The notes beneath the pieces were generated by a model, which made no database searches, was not told the origin of the DNA, and saw only the letters and a program-made list of their open reading frames with translations. The translations under genes and the position numbers were made by a program. Positions 10,141 to 18,451 of a stretch of 34,522 nt of DNA are shown here, in pieces; the stretch's first letter is position 1, and every line of letters starts with the position of its first letter. This stretch comes from an uncultured Verrucomicrobiae bacterium (lineage in GTDB: Bacteria > Verrucomicrobiota > Verrucomicrobiia > Limisphaerales > J093): assembly GCA_937976685.1 (NCBI GenBank), contig CALJWR010000190.1:1-34522 (forward strand). Direction: 5' to 3'.

Positions 10141-12957
10141 ATGAACACCCGCGGACGCGAGGCCGCACTAGCGCACGACCCCTCTCGGGTCGCTCGTCTC
10201 GCGATGGCGTTGTTCCTCTTCATCGCCTTGCTCGCCGGGCGGGCGCAGCCAGCTCCGGGCGAGCCGGCCTCGGAGGCGCCGGAGAGCCTCCCGGCGATCG
10301 AAGTGCATGTGGCTCCGGATGGAAACGATCAGTGGTCGGGGCGACTGCGCCGGCCCAACCTGGAACGTACCGACGGCCCGCTCGCTTCGTTATCGGCGGC
10401 CACGGACGCGGCGCGCCGTTTGCGGGCAACCTTCGGCCGGCCCGTTCCGATCAACATCCTGGTTCAAGGCGGCCGGTATCGCCTGAACGAACCGCTCATC
10501 CTCGATCCGCGCGACTCCGGCACTTCCAACGCACCTGTCATCATTACCGCCGCTCCGGGCGAGCGTCCGGTCTTTTCGGGCGGTGAGTTGATCACGGGCT
10601 TCCGTCCGGCAGGTGACCGCTGGGAAGCGGAGTTGCCCGAGGTCAAGGCCGGCCGCTGGTACTTCCGCCAGTTGTGGGTCAATGGAGAGCGCCGGCCGCG
10701 GGCGCGCTCGCCGAACACGGACTACCACCGGATCGCAGGCTTGCTGCCGGGACCGGCCCGCCCCAACGCCCTGGCAGTCATGCACGACCGATTCCGGTTC
10801 GAACCGGGCAACCTCCGGCCGTGGGACCGGCTGGGCGACGTGAACGTGATCCTGATGCACTCGTGGGAAACCTCGATTCATCCGGTCAAAACCGTGGACG
10901 CCACCTCCAACATCGTCGAGTTGGCCGCTCCCTTGAAGGAATGGTGGGGGCTCGGCTACTGGGAGCGAGCGCAGCGATACTACGTCGAAAACGCCCTGGA
11001 ACTGCTCGACCAGCCCGGCGAGTGGTATCTGAACCGCGAGACTGGCATCCTGACCTACTGGCCGCGGCCGGGCGAGCGGCTCGGCGAGGTGGAAATCATC
11101 GCCCCGCGGCTCCGGGAGTTTGTCCGGCTGGCGGGCAACGCGGATCAAGGGGAGTTCGTAGATCATGTTACCCTGCGCGGATTAACGTTCCACCACGCTG
11201 ACTGGGAACTTCATCCGAACGGCAACAGCAGCACGCAGGCGGCGGTGGAGGTCCCGGCCGTCGTCACTGCGAACGGTGCGCGACACTGCGCCATCGAGGG
11301 CTGTGAAATCGCGCACATTGGCACCTACGGCATCTGGTTCCGGCGCGGTTGCAAGGACGGCCGCATTCAACGCAACCGGCTCTTCGACCTGGGGGCGGGC
11401 GGCATCCGCCTGGGCGAGCCGAACATGGCCCGCAGCGACGCGGCCGAGACGAGCCGGATCTGGGTGGACAACAACCACCTGTTCGCCGGCGGTCGAGTGT
11501 ACGCGGGCGCCGTGGGCGTCTGGCTGGCCCACAGCAGCCACAACCGGGTTTCCCACAACGACATTCACGACCTGTACTACACCGGCATCAGCGTGGGTTG
11601 GAACTGGGGCTTCGAGACCAACCGAACGCATCACAACGTCATCGAGTTCAACCACGTCCACGACCTGGTCCACGGCGTCCTCAGCGACGCGGGATTGATC
11701 TACTGCCTCGGGGTCTCGCCCGGCAGCGTCATCCGCAACAACGTGTTGCACGACATCTGGCCGTACTCCACGCCCGCGTTCGGCTGGGGCATCTACCTGG
11801 ATGCCAGGTGCGGGGGATACCTCGTGGAAAGCAACCTGGTGTACAACACCCGGAGCGGCGGCCTCATGTTCAACAACGGCGGCCACGCCCACACCATCCG
11901 TCACAACATCTTTGCGTTGTCCGCCGAGCACGCGCTCTGGCCTTACTCAGCCGAGCAACCCACCACCTTCCGCCACAACATCGTCTATCTGACCCAGGGC
12001 GACCTGTTGATTCCGAACGGCGAATGGTCCCTCGGCGAACGCATTGCACGTGGACAGTCCATCGGCGACTGGGATGACAACCTTTACTGGCACACCGGTC
12101 ACGGTGAGCGACTGCGTTTCTACCGGCATCGCTTCGGCGAGTGGCAGCGGCTGGGTCTGGACCGCAATTCCCGCGTCGCGGATCCTTTGTTCGCCAACGC
12201 GGCCGGCCACGACTTCCGCCTGCGGCCGGAGTCGCCCGCGTTCGAACTGGGATTCCGCGAGCCGGACCTCAGCCGCGTCGGACTTTACGGCGACGAGTCG
12301 TGGACGCGCGAAGCGAGTCACTCCCGCTGTGAAATGCGTCCGCTCCCGCCGCCGACCGCGGCGCCGCCACCGTTCGAACTCGAGGATGGCTTTGAGGAGA
12401 CCCGCGTCGGCGAGAAGCCCCGACGTGCGATTGTCCAGGGTGAGGAGCGCGGGGCCTCGATTCGGGTCACGGAGGAACGCGCGGCGTCCGGAAGCCGCAG
12501 CCTCAAGGTGACTGACGTCCGGGAATTGACGCCTTCGTGGCAACCTCACTTCTACTACCAGCCGAGGTGGGACAGCGGCATCGCCCGCCACAGTTTCGAC
12601 CTGTGGCTCGGCCCGCGAGCGGAAGTGATCGTCGAATGGCGGGACCTTGCCACCTTTCCCCAAAACATCGGTCCCAGCCTCCGGTTCGACGCCCAAGGCG
12701 AAGTTCAGGCGGGCGGGCGGGTGTTGACCCGGGTTCCGCGGGAGGCATGGATTCGCGTGGAAATCGAGGCCGCCCTCACGGACCCGCCGGCCCGGAGTTT
12801 CCAAGTCACGTTGGGCCTCCCCGGCGGCGAACGGCGCGTCTTTTCCGACCTGCCCATCCCCGGCTCGCACTTCCAGGAATTGCACTGGCTGGGCTTCATC
12901 AGCGTCGCCGCCGAAGACGCGGTCTTCTATCTGGACAATCTGCGCTTGAGCCGCTGA
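10141..12957 (+). CDS. Secreted right-handed beta-helix protein, GH141-like glycoside hydrolase
   Basis: A 938-residue exported protein. After a basic start, a hydrophobic segment (about 20-34, AMALFLFIALLAG) looks like a signal peptide. The N-terminal block has the layout of GH141-type proteins: VAPDGNDQWSG, then GGRYRLNEPLIL, APVIITAAPGERPVFSGG, and RQLWVNGERRPRARSPN. It is followed by many parallel beta-helix turns rich in N/H motifs (HNRVSHNDIHDLYYTGIS, HNVIEFNHVHDLVHG, RNNVLHDIW) up to about residue 720. Residues about 743-938 form a separate beta-sandwich-like domain ending FYLDNLRLSR. Characterised GH141 members include an alpha-L-fucosidase and a xylanase, so a plant or algal polysaccharide is the likely target; the exact substrate cannot be read. 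It starts 18 bp after the giant gene and is probably co-transcribed with it. No clear Shine-Dalgarno sequence is present. Confidence 0.85.
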   Translation: MNTRGREAALAHDPSRVARLAMALFLFIALLAGRAQPAPGEPASEAPESLPAIEVHVAPDGNDQWSGRLRRPNLERTDGPLASLSAATDAARRLRATFGRPVPINILVQGGRYRLNEPLILDPRDSGTSNAPVIITAAPGERPVFSGGELITGFRPAGDRWEAELPEVKAGRWYFRQLWVNGERRPRARSPNTDYHRIAGLLPGPARPNALAVMHDRFRFEPGNLRPWDRLGDVNVILMHSWETSIHPVKTVDATSNIVELAAPLKEWWGLGYWERAQRYYVENALELLDQPGEWYLNRETGILTYWPRPGERLGEVEIIAPRLREFVRLAGNADQGEFVDHVTLRGLTFHHADWELHPNGNSSTQAAVEVPAVVTANGARHCAIEGCEIAHIGTYGIWFRRGCKDGRIQRNRLFDLGAGGIRLGEPNMARSDAAETSRIWVDNNHLFAGGRVYAGAVGVWLAHSSHNRVSHNDIHDLYYTGISVGWNWGFETNRTHHNVIEFNHVHDLVHGVLSDAGLIYCLGVSPGSVIRNNVLHDIWPYSTPAFGWGIYLDARCGGYLVESNLVYNTRSGGLMFNNGGHAHTIRHNIFALSAEHALWPYSAEQPTTFRHNIVYLTQGDLLIPNGEWSLGERIARGQSIGDWDDNLYWHTGHGERLRFYRHRFGEWQRLGLDRNSRVADPLFANAAGHDFRLRPESPAFELGFREPDLSRVGLYGDESWTREASHSRCEMRPLPPPTAAPPPFELEDGFEETRVGEKPRRAIVQGEERGASIRVTEERAASGSRSLKVTDVRELTPSWQPHFYYQPRWDSGIARHSFDLWLGPRAEVIVEWRDLATFPQNIGPSLRFDAQGEVQAGGRVLTRVPREAWIRVEIEAALTDPPARSFQVTLGLPGGERRVFSDLPIPGSHFQELHWLGFISVAAEDAVFYLDNLRLSR

Positions 12958-12979
12958 ACGCGACGGCGGCACCAGGGGG

Positions 12980-14242
12980 TCAACTCTCCGCCTGCCCGCC
13001 GGCCTCGGCGTTGAGGCGCTGCCGCTCTGCCGCGCGGGCGAAGGGGAAATACACCAGCATGGCCAGGCCGATGGAGACCACGCCCCAGACAGCCGCCCGC
13101 CAGTCACCGCCCGTCACGAGGTAATGGCCGATGACGGGCGGCGTGGTCCACGGAACAGTGACCCACGGCTTCTGAATCCAGCCCCAGTCCATCAGCAGAT
13201 ACGTCCCGGCGGTGAGCAGGAGTGCGCTCAGTATGTACGGCATCATCAGCAGCGGATTCAGCACGATGGGGAACCCAAAGAAGATTGGCTCGTTGATCTG
13301 GAACACCTGGGTGGGCAGGGACAGCCGGCTGACCTTGCGGTAGCCCGGCTCCTTCGCGTTGAGCATGATCAGCGCAAGCCCAAGCGTGGCGCCCGTGCCG
13401 CCCACATTCACGAACGTCGTGAAGAACCCGAGCGCGGTGATGTTCGGCGGCGGCAAACCGGCGCTCACGGCCTCGGCGTTGGCCGCCAGCGCCGCCAGAA
13501 AGACCGGCGCCACCAGCGCGTCCATGGCGTTGTCGCCGTTGATGCCCACCGACCAGAGCATCGTCACGCAAAAGCCGTACACCAGGATGCCCGGGAGCGT
13601 GTTCAGCGCGAACACCAACGGCTGGAACGCCGTCTGGATCACGGCATTCACATCCACGCCGAGCCCGAAGCGGATGCCCCAAAAGACCACCACCAGCGCG
13701 AACATGGGCACCAGCGACACAAACGATTCATACACGACCGCCGGGACGCTCGAAGGCAACTTGATAACCCAATTCTGGTCGGTGAACCACTTCTGAACGC
13801 GCACCGAGACGAGGGAGACCACCACCGCCGTGAACAGCCCGCCGGAACCAAGGCCGTCCATGTTCAGCTCGATGGCGGGCTCCTCGCCGCCGCTCAGCTT
13901 GAGTTGGAGCAGCAGGAACACCAGCGTGGCGATGGAAGCGCTGGAGAGAGGGTCCTGCCGCAGACGGTGACCAAGGTCGTATGCGATGGCGAAGCCGACG
14001 AAGACCGCCAGCAGGCCAAAGGTCGCCTTGAACGGGTACTCCATCAGTTGGTGCCACGGCGCGATCAGCTTCGTCCACGCTTCGACGGGAAACTCCGCCA
14101 CGACCATGAACAAGCCGCCGATGATCGTCAGCGGGACAACCGCGACCATGCCGGCGCGGATGGCCGACATGTAGGTGTTCTCGCTGATCGCGGTCAGCGG
14201 CGGCACGACGTAACGGTTGAGCAGTTCGGAGGCGCGGGTCAT
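12980..14242 (-). CDS. Orphan PTS EIIC permease, lactose/cellobiose (CelB-like) family
   Basis: A 420-residue polytopic membrane protein with about ten hydrophobic segments. The family signature is clear: SVGINGDNAMDALVAP, NVGGTGATLGLAL, and above all LSLPTQVFQINEPIFFGFP followed by IVLNPLLMMPYILSA, the block around the conserved NEP motif of EIIC proteins for cellobiose, lactose or chitobiose. EIIC forms the sugar channel and normally needs EIIA and EIIB to phosphorylate the incoming sugar. Neither is fused to it or encoded elsewhere in this window. It lies 33 bp downstream of the GNAT gene and is the last gene of the nusB-GNAT-EIIC run, facing the beta-helix gene across a 22-bp gap. Verrucomicrobia are not known for rich PTS systems, so transfer or transport without phosphorylation is possible (inference). 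Confidence 0.88.
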   Translation of the reverse strand: MTRASELLNRYVVPPLTAISENTYMSAIRAGMVAVVPLTIIGGLFMVVAEFPVEAWTKLIAPWHQLMEYPFKATFGLLAVFVGFAIAYDLGHRLRQDPLSSASIATLVFLLLQLKLSGGEEPAIELNMDGLGSGGLFTAVVVSLVSVRVQKWFTDQNWVIKLPSSVPAVVYESFVSLVPMFALVVVFWGIRFGLGVDVNAVIQTAFQPLVFALNTLPGILVYGFCVTMLWSVGINGDNAMDALVAPVFLAALAANAEAVSAGLPPPNITALGFFTTFVNVGGTGATLGLALIMLNAKEPGYRKVSRLSLPTQVFQINEPIFFGFPIVLNPLLMMPYILSALLLTAGTYLLMDWGWIQKPWVTVPWTTPPVIGHYLVTGGDWRAAVWGVVSIGLAMLVYFPFARAAERQRLNAEAGGQAES

Positions 14243-14275
14243 GGCAGCAGAGGAATCGGACCGGGTAATGGATGG

Positions 14276-14899
14276 CTACAGCGGCTTGCCCATGTACACA
14301 CACACGTCTGCGCCGATGCCCACGCGGATGAGTTCCTTGAAACCGAGCCGCTGATAGAAACCCAGGGCGGGAGTGTTCAAAAGACTGACACCGAGATGCG
14401 CCCCCGGCGATCCGCGCTGACGTAACTTGTCCATGACCTCCTCGAGCATTCGCCGGCCAAAGCCCCGGCCCTGTGCCCGCGGCAACAGGTCAATGTGCAG
14501 GTGCGACGGATAGGCCGCGTAAGGTTCCGGGCAAAAGTAATCCGGGTGGTGGTACCAGTGGTGAACCTGCTGAACCCGGGTCCACTGCCGGGGGTCCCCG
14601 CCGGGTGCGGGGAATTGAGCACGCAAACGGGGACGCCATTCGGCCTCGTATCGCGCGTAGAAGGCTCGCGAGTCAAACGCGCCGAGCGCGTAGCCGCAGA
14701 TTCCCGCGTCATCCTCAAGGATCAGACTCAACTCCGGTTCGAAGGCGAGGTAGGGCCCCACAAAGATCCGGCCGAGCGCGTCCGGGTCCTCGCGGTAAAA
14801 GGGTTCGCCGTCCTGACCGTAGTTGCCGGTTTTCATGCACACGTAATAGGCACCCGCCTGGTCCTCCGGCCGGGCTGGTCGAATGCGAAAAACGGTCAT
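14276..14899 (-). CDS. GNAT-family N-acetyltransferase resembling the HAT-like domain of O-GlcNAcase
   Basis: A 207-residue soluble protein. The N-terminus (FRIRPARPEDQAGAYYVC) is the usual first GNAT strand and helix. The core acetyl-CoA site is YPSHLHIDLLPRAQGRGFG, containing the Q/RxxGxG/A-type pyrophosphate loop. NTPALGFYQRLGF is the late GNAT helix-strand motif. The stretch with HWYHHPDYFCPEPYAAYPSHLHIDLLP is the feature I associate with GNATs similar to the C-terminal acetyltransferase-like domain of eukaryotic O-GlcNAcase; the GH84 catalytic domain is absent. The acceptor substrate is unknown. An amino sugar is one guess, given the EIIC gene 33 bp downstream. nusB ends 44 bp upstream on the same strand. 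Confidence 0.85.
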   Translation of the reverse strand: MTVFRIRPARPEDQAGAYYVCMKTGNYGQDGEPFYREDPDALGRIFVGPYLAFEPELSLILEDDAGICGYALGAFDSRAFYARYEAEWRPRLRAQFPAPGGDPRQWTRVQQVHHWYHHPDYFCPEPYAAYPSHLHIDLLPRAQGRGFGRRMLEEVMDKLRQRGSPGAHLGVSLLNTPALGFYQRLGFKELIRVGIGADVCVYMGKPL

Positions 14900-14943
14900 G
14901 GCAGTGGTCGCGATTGGCTGGCGGGCTTTCGTAGCTGAGCAAA

Positions 14944-15450
14944 TCAGGAGGTTGCGCCGACCCCGCGCCCCAAAACGGGCAGCTCGGTGCGCACCCGGTC
15001 GAGGATGCCGTTCACAAACTTGCCGCTGTCCTCCGTCGAGTACTTTTTGGCAATCTCGATCGCCTCGTTGATGCTGACCACGGGTGGGATGTCCTCGCGA
15101 TGCAGCATCTCGTAAACTGCCAGCCGCAGAATGTTCCGGTCCACGGTGGCCATCCGGCGAATGTCCCAGTTTTTGGCAAACTTCTGGATGAGGCCGTCCA
15201 CCTCCGCGCGGCGTTCCACTGTGCCCTTGATCAGGGGATCAGCAAACAGGCGAACCGCCAGTTCGTCCGCCGTGGGCTCGCTGCCAGGCGGACTGGTTTT
15301 TCGCACCGCGTCGTCGTCCTCGCTCTCGGAACCTCCTGGCCGTGAATTCCAAAAAGTGTTCAATGCCGCCTCGAGGTCTTCGGGCGGGTTGAGGTCCAAT
15401 TGAAAGAGGAACTGCACCGCGCGCTCGCGGGCCTCTCGACGCATACCCAT
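14944..15450 (-). CDS. nusB: Transcription antitermination factor NusB
   Basis: A 168-residue cytoplasmic protein, slightly longer than the usual 140-150. It begins MGMRREARERAVQFLFQLD, the typical NusB N-terminal helix. The C-terminal half has the conserved block NWDIRRMATVDRNILRLAVYEML, then DIPPVVSINEAIEIAKKYS and EDSGKFVNGILDRV. The extra length is an acidic, low-complexity insert around residues 30-65. NusB pairs with NusE (S10) on boxA RNA in antitermination of rRNA operons. The ribH gene often found upstream in other bacteria is absent; here nusB heads a run with the GNAT and EIIC genes. Two in-frame ATGs (15450 and 15444) are possible, and a hairpin covers the first. Confidence 0.95.
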   Translation of the reverse strand: MGMRREARERAVQFLFQLDLNPPEDLEAALNTFWNSRPGGSESEDDDAVRKTSPPGSEPTADELAVRLFADPLIKGTVERRAEVDGLIQKFAKNWDIRRMATVDRNILRLAVYEMLHREDIPPVVSINEAIEIAKKYSTEDSGKFVNGILDRVRTELPVLGRGVGATS

Positions 15451-15464
15451 GCGGGAAGCATGGG
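15446..15464 (-). promoter_or_regulatory. Perfect hairpin over the first nusB start codon
   Basis: CCCATGC at 15446-15452 and GCATGGG at 15458-15464 are exact reverse complements around a 5-base loop. In the nusB mRNA the 3' arm contains the AUG at 15450, while the second in-frame AUG (15444) lies just outside the stem. No Shine-Dalgarno sequence is visible. A folded stem would hide the first AUG and favour the second; a regulatory role is inferred only. Confidence 0.4.
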
Positions 15465-15557
15465 AACGAGCGGGGAACGGGCAATTAAAAACGCCCGAAT
15501 AGCCGCCGTCTTTCCCGGTCGGTGGCGGCCGGGCCCCTCCGCCCGCGATTGCGCCAG

Positions 15558-17507
15558 CTAACGGTGCGGCGTGGCGGCTGGAATGACGGCTGAAACGGCC
15601 GGCTCGGGCTGACGCTTCAGCAAGTCGCCCAGGTTGTAGTGGGTGTAGCGGGTGTGCGAGGCGACATTCTTGCTGTCTGCATTCGCGACCCAGAGGTCCA
15701 GAGTCTCCGGCGCAAACAGCACCGAATGAATGTTGGAGTTCATTGCCACGGGCAGTTCCATCAGGGCGCGGGAGCGGTCTGCGTCGAGCCGGCCGTGCTG
15801 CGTCTTCACCCGCTCGGCGAGTTTCTCGTAACGGTTGCCGGCGCTCATCAGAACCGCGCCGGGAATCGCGTGCGGGAGTTGGGGATGGGCCTCGCCGGGC
15901 TTCACGACCTCGAAGCGGGTGGGCGTCGCCGCGATGCCCACCGCCTGGCGCGTGTTGCCGTCGGCGATGACGTAGTAGTACTCACAGGTGCGCGGGCCGC
16001 GGCGCATGATTTCGACGGCCTCTTCGAGGGAGTCTGCCTTTTCCATCACTTCGCGAATGAGTTGGGCCATGGGCTTGCCGTCCCAGTCCCCTTCGCCGCG
16101 CCCGCCCATTTCTCCGATCGAGATGCGCTTCTCGTTCATCGCCGTGACCGACCCGACAAATCCGGCGTAGCTGACGTTGACCCACGCGTGTCCGTAGCTG
16201 GGCTGGTGGACGATCACCACGGCGTTGGGCTCCAGCCCCACGCCTTTGAGGTAGTCGAGGATCCGGCCGTGATACAGCCGGCCGTCCACCGTGGCGGGAC
16301 CAGCCACCGCAAAACCGCTGCAGTGGAACAGCTCCGGGAAGAAGTTGGCCAACCGCACTTCTTCACGCTCCAACCCGGCGGCCTCGGCGATGGCATCCAT
16401 CTCCTCCAGATAGCGCGGATCCATGAAAGGCATCAATCGCCTCTGCGCTTCCTGAATCTCACCAAAGAACCAGCGACCCTTTTCGAAGGAGCTTCCCACG
16501 CCCACCCCGTACACGATCTTATCCACCAGATCGCGCACCTGGCGGCGCAGGAGCACCCCGTGTTGCCGGCCCATCTCCGTGGGCGTGCCCTTCAGATACA
16601 GGACGCGCGTTCCGTCCTGGTCCTCCAACCAGCCGGCTCCCTCGCGGGCGAGCACCTTCCGCGCGCCGGTGGCGGGACCGAGGGTCGGAATCTGTTGGTT
16701 CAACAGCGACCAAGCCGCGGGCAGAAGCCGGCCAATTTGGGACAGCGCCACCGTTTCGATTTTGGCCTCGGCCGGCGCCGATAACTTCCACGTCTCAGCC
16801 GGCAACGGCCCGGCGAGGTTGAGCCCTGTCAACTCGACCGTCAGGCGCTTGCCACCGCCATCGTCCAGTTTGAGGCGGGCGGGCAGCGCGTCGTTTTCGC
16901 GAATCCACGCGGTCAGCTCCACCTTCGGCAGCTTGAGCAGTTCCATCGCCTGCGGTTGCGACCTGGCATGGACGACCTTGCACGCGACGCCCTCCACCGC
17001 CTCGGGGGCGAGGAACTCCGCTTGGAGGAGAAACGGCAACGCGAGTACCTGCTCGCGCGAAACCGGCAACTTGATCGGCGGCAAACGGGTCCCGTCCGGC
17101 TCATTTGGGCGCGTCACGTACCGCGGCACGTCAGCGGAACCAATCACGCCAAACTGCTGCTTGGGCGCGACCACCCACAACTGCTGCCCGTCGCGGCCGA
17201 TTTCGAGGGCGCGCCCCTCAAATTCGGCGCCGAAGCGGAAGTGCTCCGGCGCTTGCAGTGCAAAGGAGGCCGTCCGGCCCGCCAGCCCCTTGCCAAGCCC
17301 CTCGGCTTCGAGCACGCGCAAGGTTCCCGAGACGCTTCGAACCGGCGCGCCGGCGGGCGGCTCGAAAAGAGTGGTCAACTGACCGATGGCTTTCCCCAGC
17401 AGGGCCTGCGGCGTTTCGGCTACCGGGGGCTGCTGGGATTGAAGCGCCAACGCGAGAAACAGACTGGCCAGGCAGGCGGCAGTGCGGTTCAGAGATGGTG
17501 TTTGCAT
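15558..17507 (-). CDS. Secreted C45-type (Ntn hydrolase) acyltransferase/peptidase with an N-terminal LolA/DUF2092-like domain
   Basis: A 649-residue exported protein. Residues 1-26 form a signal peptide (ACLASLFLALALQS). Residues about 30-270 are beta-rich and resemble the lipoprotein-carrier fold of LolA/DUF2092 proteins (FALQAPEHFRFGAEFEGRAL, DGQQLWVVAPKQQFGV); this part is a weaker call. From about 300 on it is a C45-like domain: YLKGTPTEMGRQHGVLL, EEMDAIAEAAGLEREEV, then LFHCSGFAVAGPATVDGRLY, GRILDYL, MNEKRISIGEMGG and YYVIADG. Cys396 (codon 16320-16322), in HCSGFAV, is the expected nucleophile. In classical C45 enzymes that cysteine becomes the new N-terminus after self-cleavage, which here would release the N-terminal domain. 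Family members cleave amide bonds (penicillin, acyl-peptides, ceramide-like substrates); the substrate here is unknown. Confidence 0.82.
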   Translation of the reverse strand: MQTPSLNRTAACLASLFLALALQSQQPPVAETPQALLGKAIGQLTTLFEPPAGAPVRSVSGTLRVLEAEGLGKGLAGRTASFALQAPEHFRFGAEFEGRALEIGRDGQQLWVVAPKQQFGVIGSADVPRYVTRPNEPDGTRLPPIKLPVSREQVLALPFLLQAEFLAPEAVEGVACKVVHARSQPQAMELLKLPKVELTAWIRENDALPARLKLDDGGGKRLTVELTGLNLAGPLPAETWKLSAPAEAKIETVALSQIGRLLPAAWSLLNQQIPTLGPATGARKVLAREGAGWLEDQDGTRVLYLKGTPTEMGRQHGVLLRRQVRDLVDKIVYGVGVGSSFEKGRWFFGEIQEAQRRLMPFMDPRYLEEMDAIAEAAGLEREEVRLANFFPELFHCSGFAVAGPATVDGRLYHGRILDYLKGVGLEPNAVVIVHQPSYGHAWVNVSYAGFVGSVTAMNEKRISIGEMGGRGEGDWDGKPMAQLIREVMEKADSLEEAVEIMRRGPRTCEYYYVIADGNTRQAVGIAATPTRFEVVKPGEAHPQLPHAIPGAVLMSAGNRYEKLAERVKTQHGRLDADRSRALMELPVAMNSNIHSVLFAPETLDLWVANADSKNVASHTRYTHYNLGDLLKRQPEPAVSAVIPAATPHR

Positions 17508-17572
17508 GTGACGACGTGACGGGAGACTAGCCGAGGAAAGCAGCCGCGCAACTACCCCGGGATCGCTGCCTC

Positions 17573-18448
17573 TCAGTTCGCAGAGTCCAGCAGCGTTTTC
17601 ACGGCTGTCACCAGCGCCTCCACTCGTACGAGCAGGGGGTAATCGGACGGCGCTTCGAGGGTGTAACTGAGACGGGTGTGATGGCTGATCAGATGGAACG
17701 CCTCCGGCCAGTCCGGCCGGCCCGCAAGGTCAATTTGCGGCCGAATGATGCCGCCTGCTGCGGGCCGCCCTTCGATCACCGGAGAGCGATCTATCGGGCA
17801 GACCGCCTCGACCGCCGCGATCACTTGCGACGACGCCGACGGTCGGCCCTCGGGATTGACTTCGTAGAGGTAGAAGCCGCTTGCCTCCCAGTCTTCGTGG
17901 AGGCAGATGGTCAGATCGAATTGCCCCTGCCGCGACAACCACGCCACATGGCGCTGAACTTCCGGCGACCGCGGCTGGCGGTAGTCCCGATTGAGGTCCA
18001 CCCCGGCGGCATTCTCGCGCTGGTTGAGCGGAAAACCGGTCGGATTGAGGCAAGGACAAACCCACAACTCAGCGTCGTCGGGCCAGGCGCTCTCGATCAG
18101 CAGTCGGCGGAGGGCGAGCGGCCCCGCCGGCTCGTCGCCGTGAATGCCGGCGGAGAGGTAAATGCGGCGCCGACTTGGGGTTACCTCGGGAGCAGCTTCG
18201 TCGGCCAGCGCTCCACTCCGACCAGCTTGATGGAACGCGATGATGGGAGGCGACACCGCAGGGGAAATCACTTCGGCGCTCCAACCCGACCGGGCTGCCG
18301 CCGTTTGGCAGTCGGCGAGAACCGCGCGGATGTCAATGGCCTCGCCGCAGTAGCGACCGTGGTTTCGACCCAATCTGCGCATCGGCCCAGCCGCACGCGG
18401 CCCCATCCGTCCGCCGCCACCTTTCGGATGGCGGTCGGGCGGCGTCAC
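17573..18448 (-). CDS. M14-family zinc carboxypeptidase / succinylglutamate desuccinylase-like enzyme
   Basis: A 291-residue protein without a signal peptide. From the GTG at 18448, the zinc site is His103 and Glu106 in GIHGDEPAG plus His184 in CLHEDWE, and the catalytic glutamate is Glu265 in YTLEAPS. CPCLNPTGFPLNQRENAAGVDLNRDYR is typical of small M14 enzymes such as murein tripeptide amidase MpaA. A cytoplasmic role in peptidoglycan-peptide recycling is plausible, but a desuccinylase-like activity is not excluded. The start is supported by AAGGAG six bases before the GTG, at the end of aspS; only 3 bp separate the genes, so they are translationally linked. An in-frame ATG at 18406 with AAGGTGG ahead of it is the alternative. 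Confidence 0.85.
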   Translation of the reverse strand: MTPPDRHPKGGGGRMGPRAAGPMRRLGRNHGRYCGEAIDIRAVLADCQTAAARSGWSAEVISPAVSPPIIAFHQAGRSGALADEAAPEVTPSRRRIYLSAGIHGDEPAGPLALRRLLIESAWPDDAELWVCPCLNPTGFPLNQRENAAGVDLNRDYRQPRSPEVQRHVAWLSRQGQFDLTICLHEDWEASGFYLYEVNPEGRPSASSQVIAAVEAVCPIDRSPVIEGRPAAGGIIRPQIDLAGRPDWPEAFHLISHHTRLSYTLEAPSDYPLLVRVEALVTAVKTLLDSAN

Positions 18449-18451
18449 CCC

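Noticed and set aside
13124-14425. 433-residue plus-strand frame over the EIIC gene
   Set aside because: It is the antisense shadow of an unmistakable PTS EIIC with the NEP motif; the plus translation is His/Arg/Gln-rich and meaningless.
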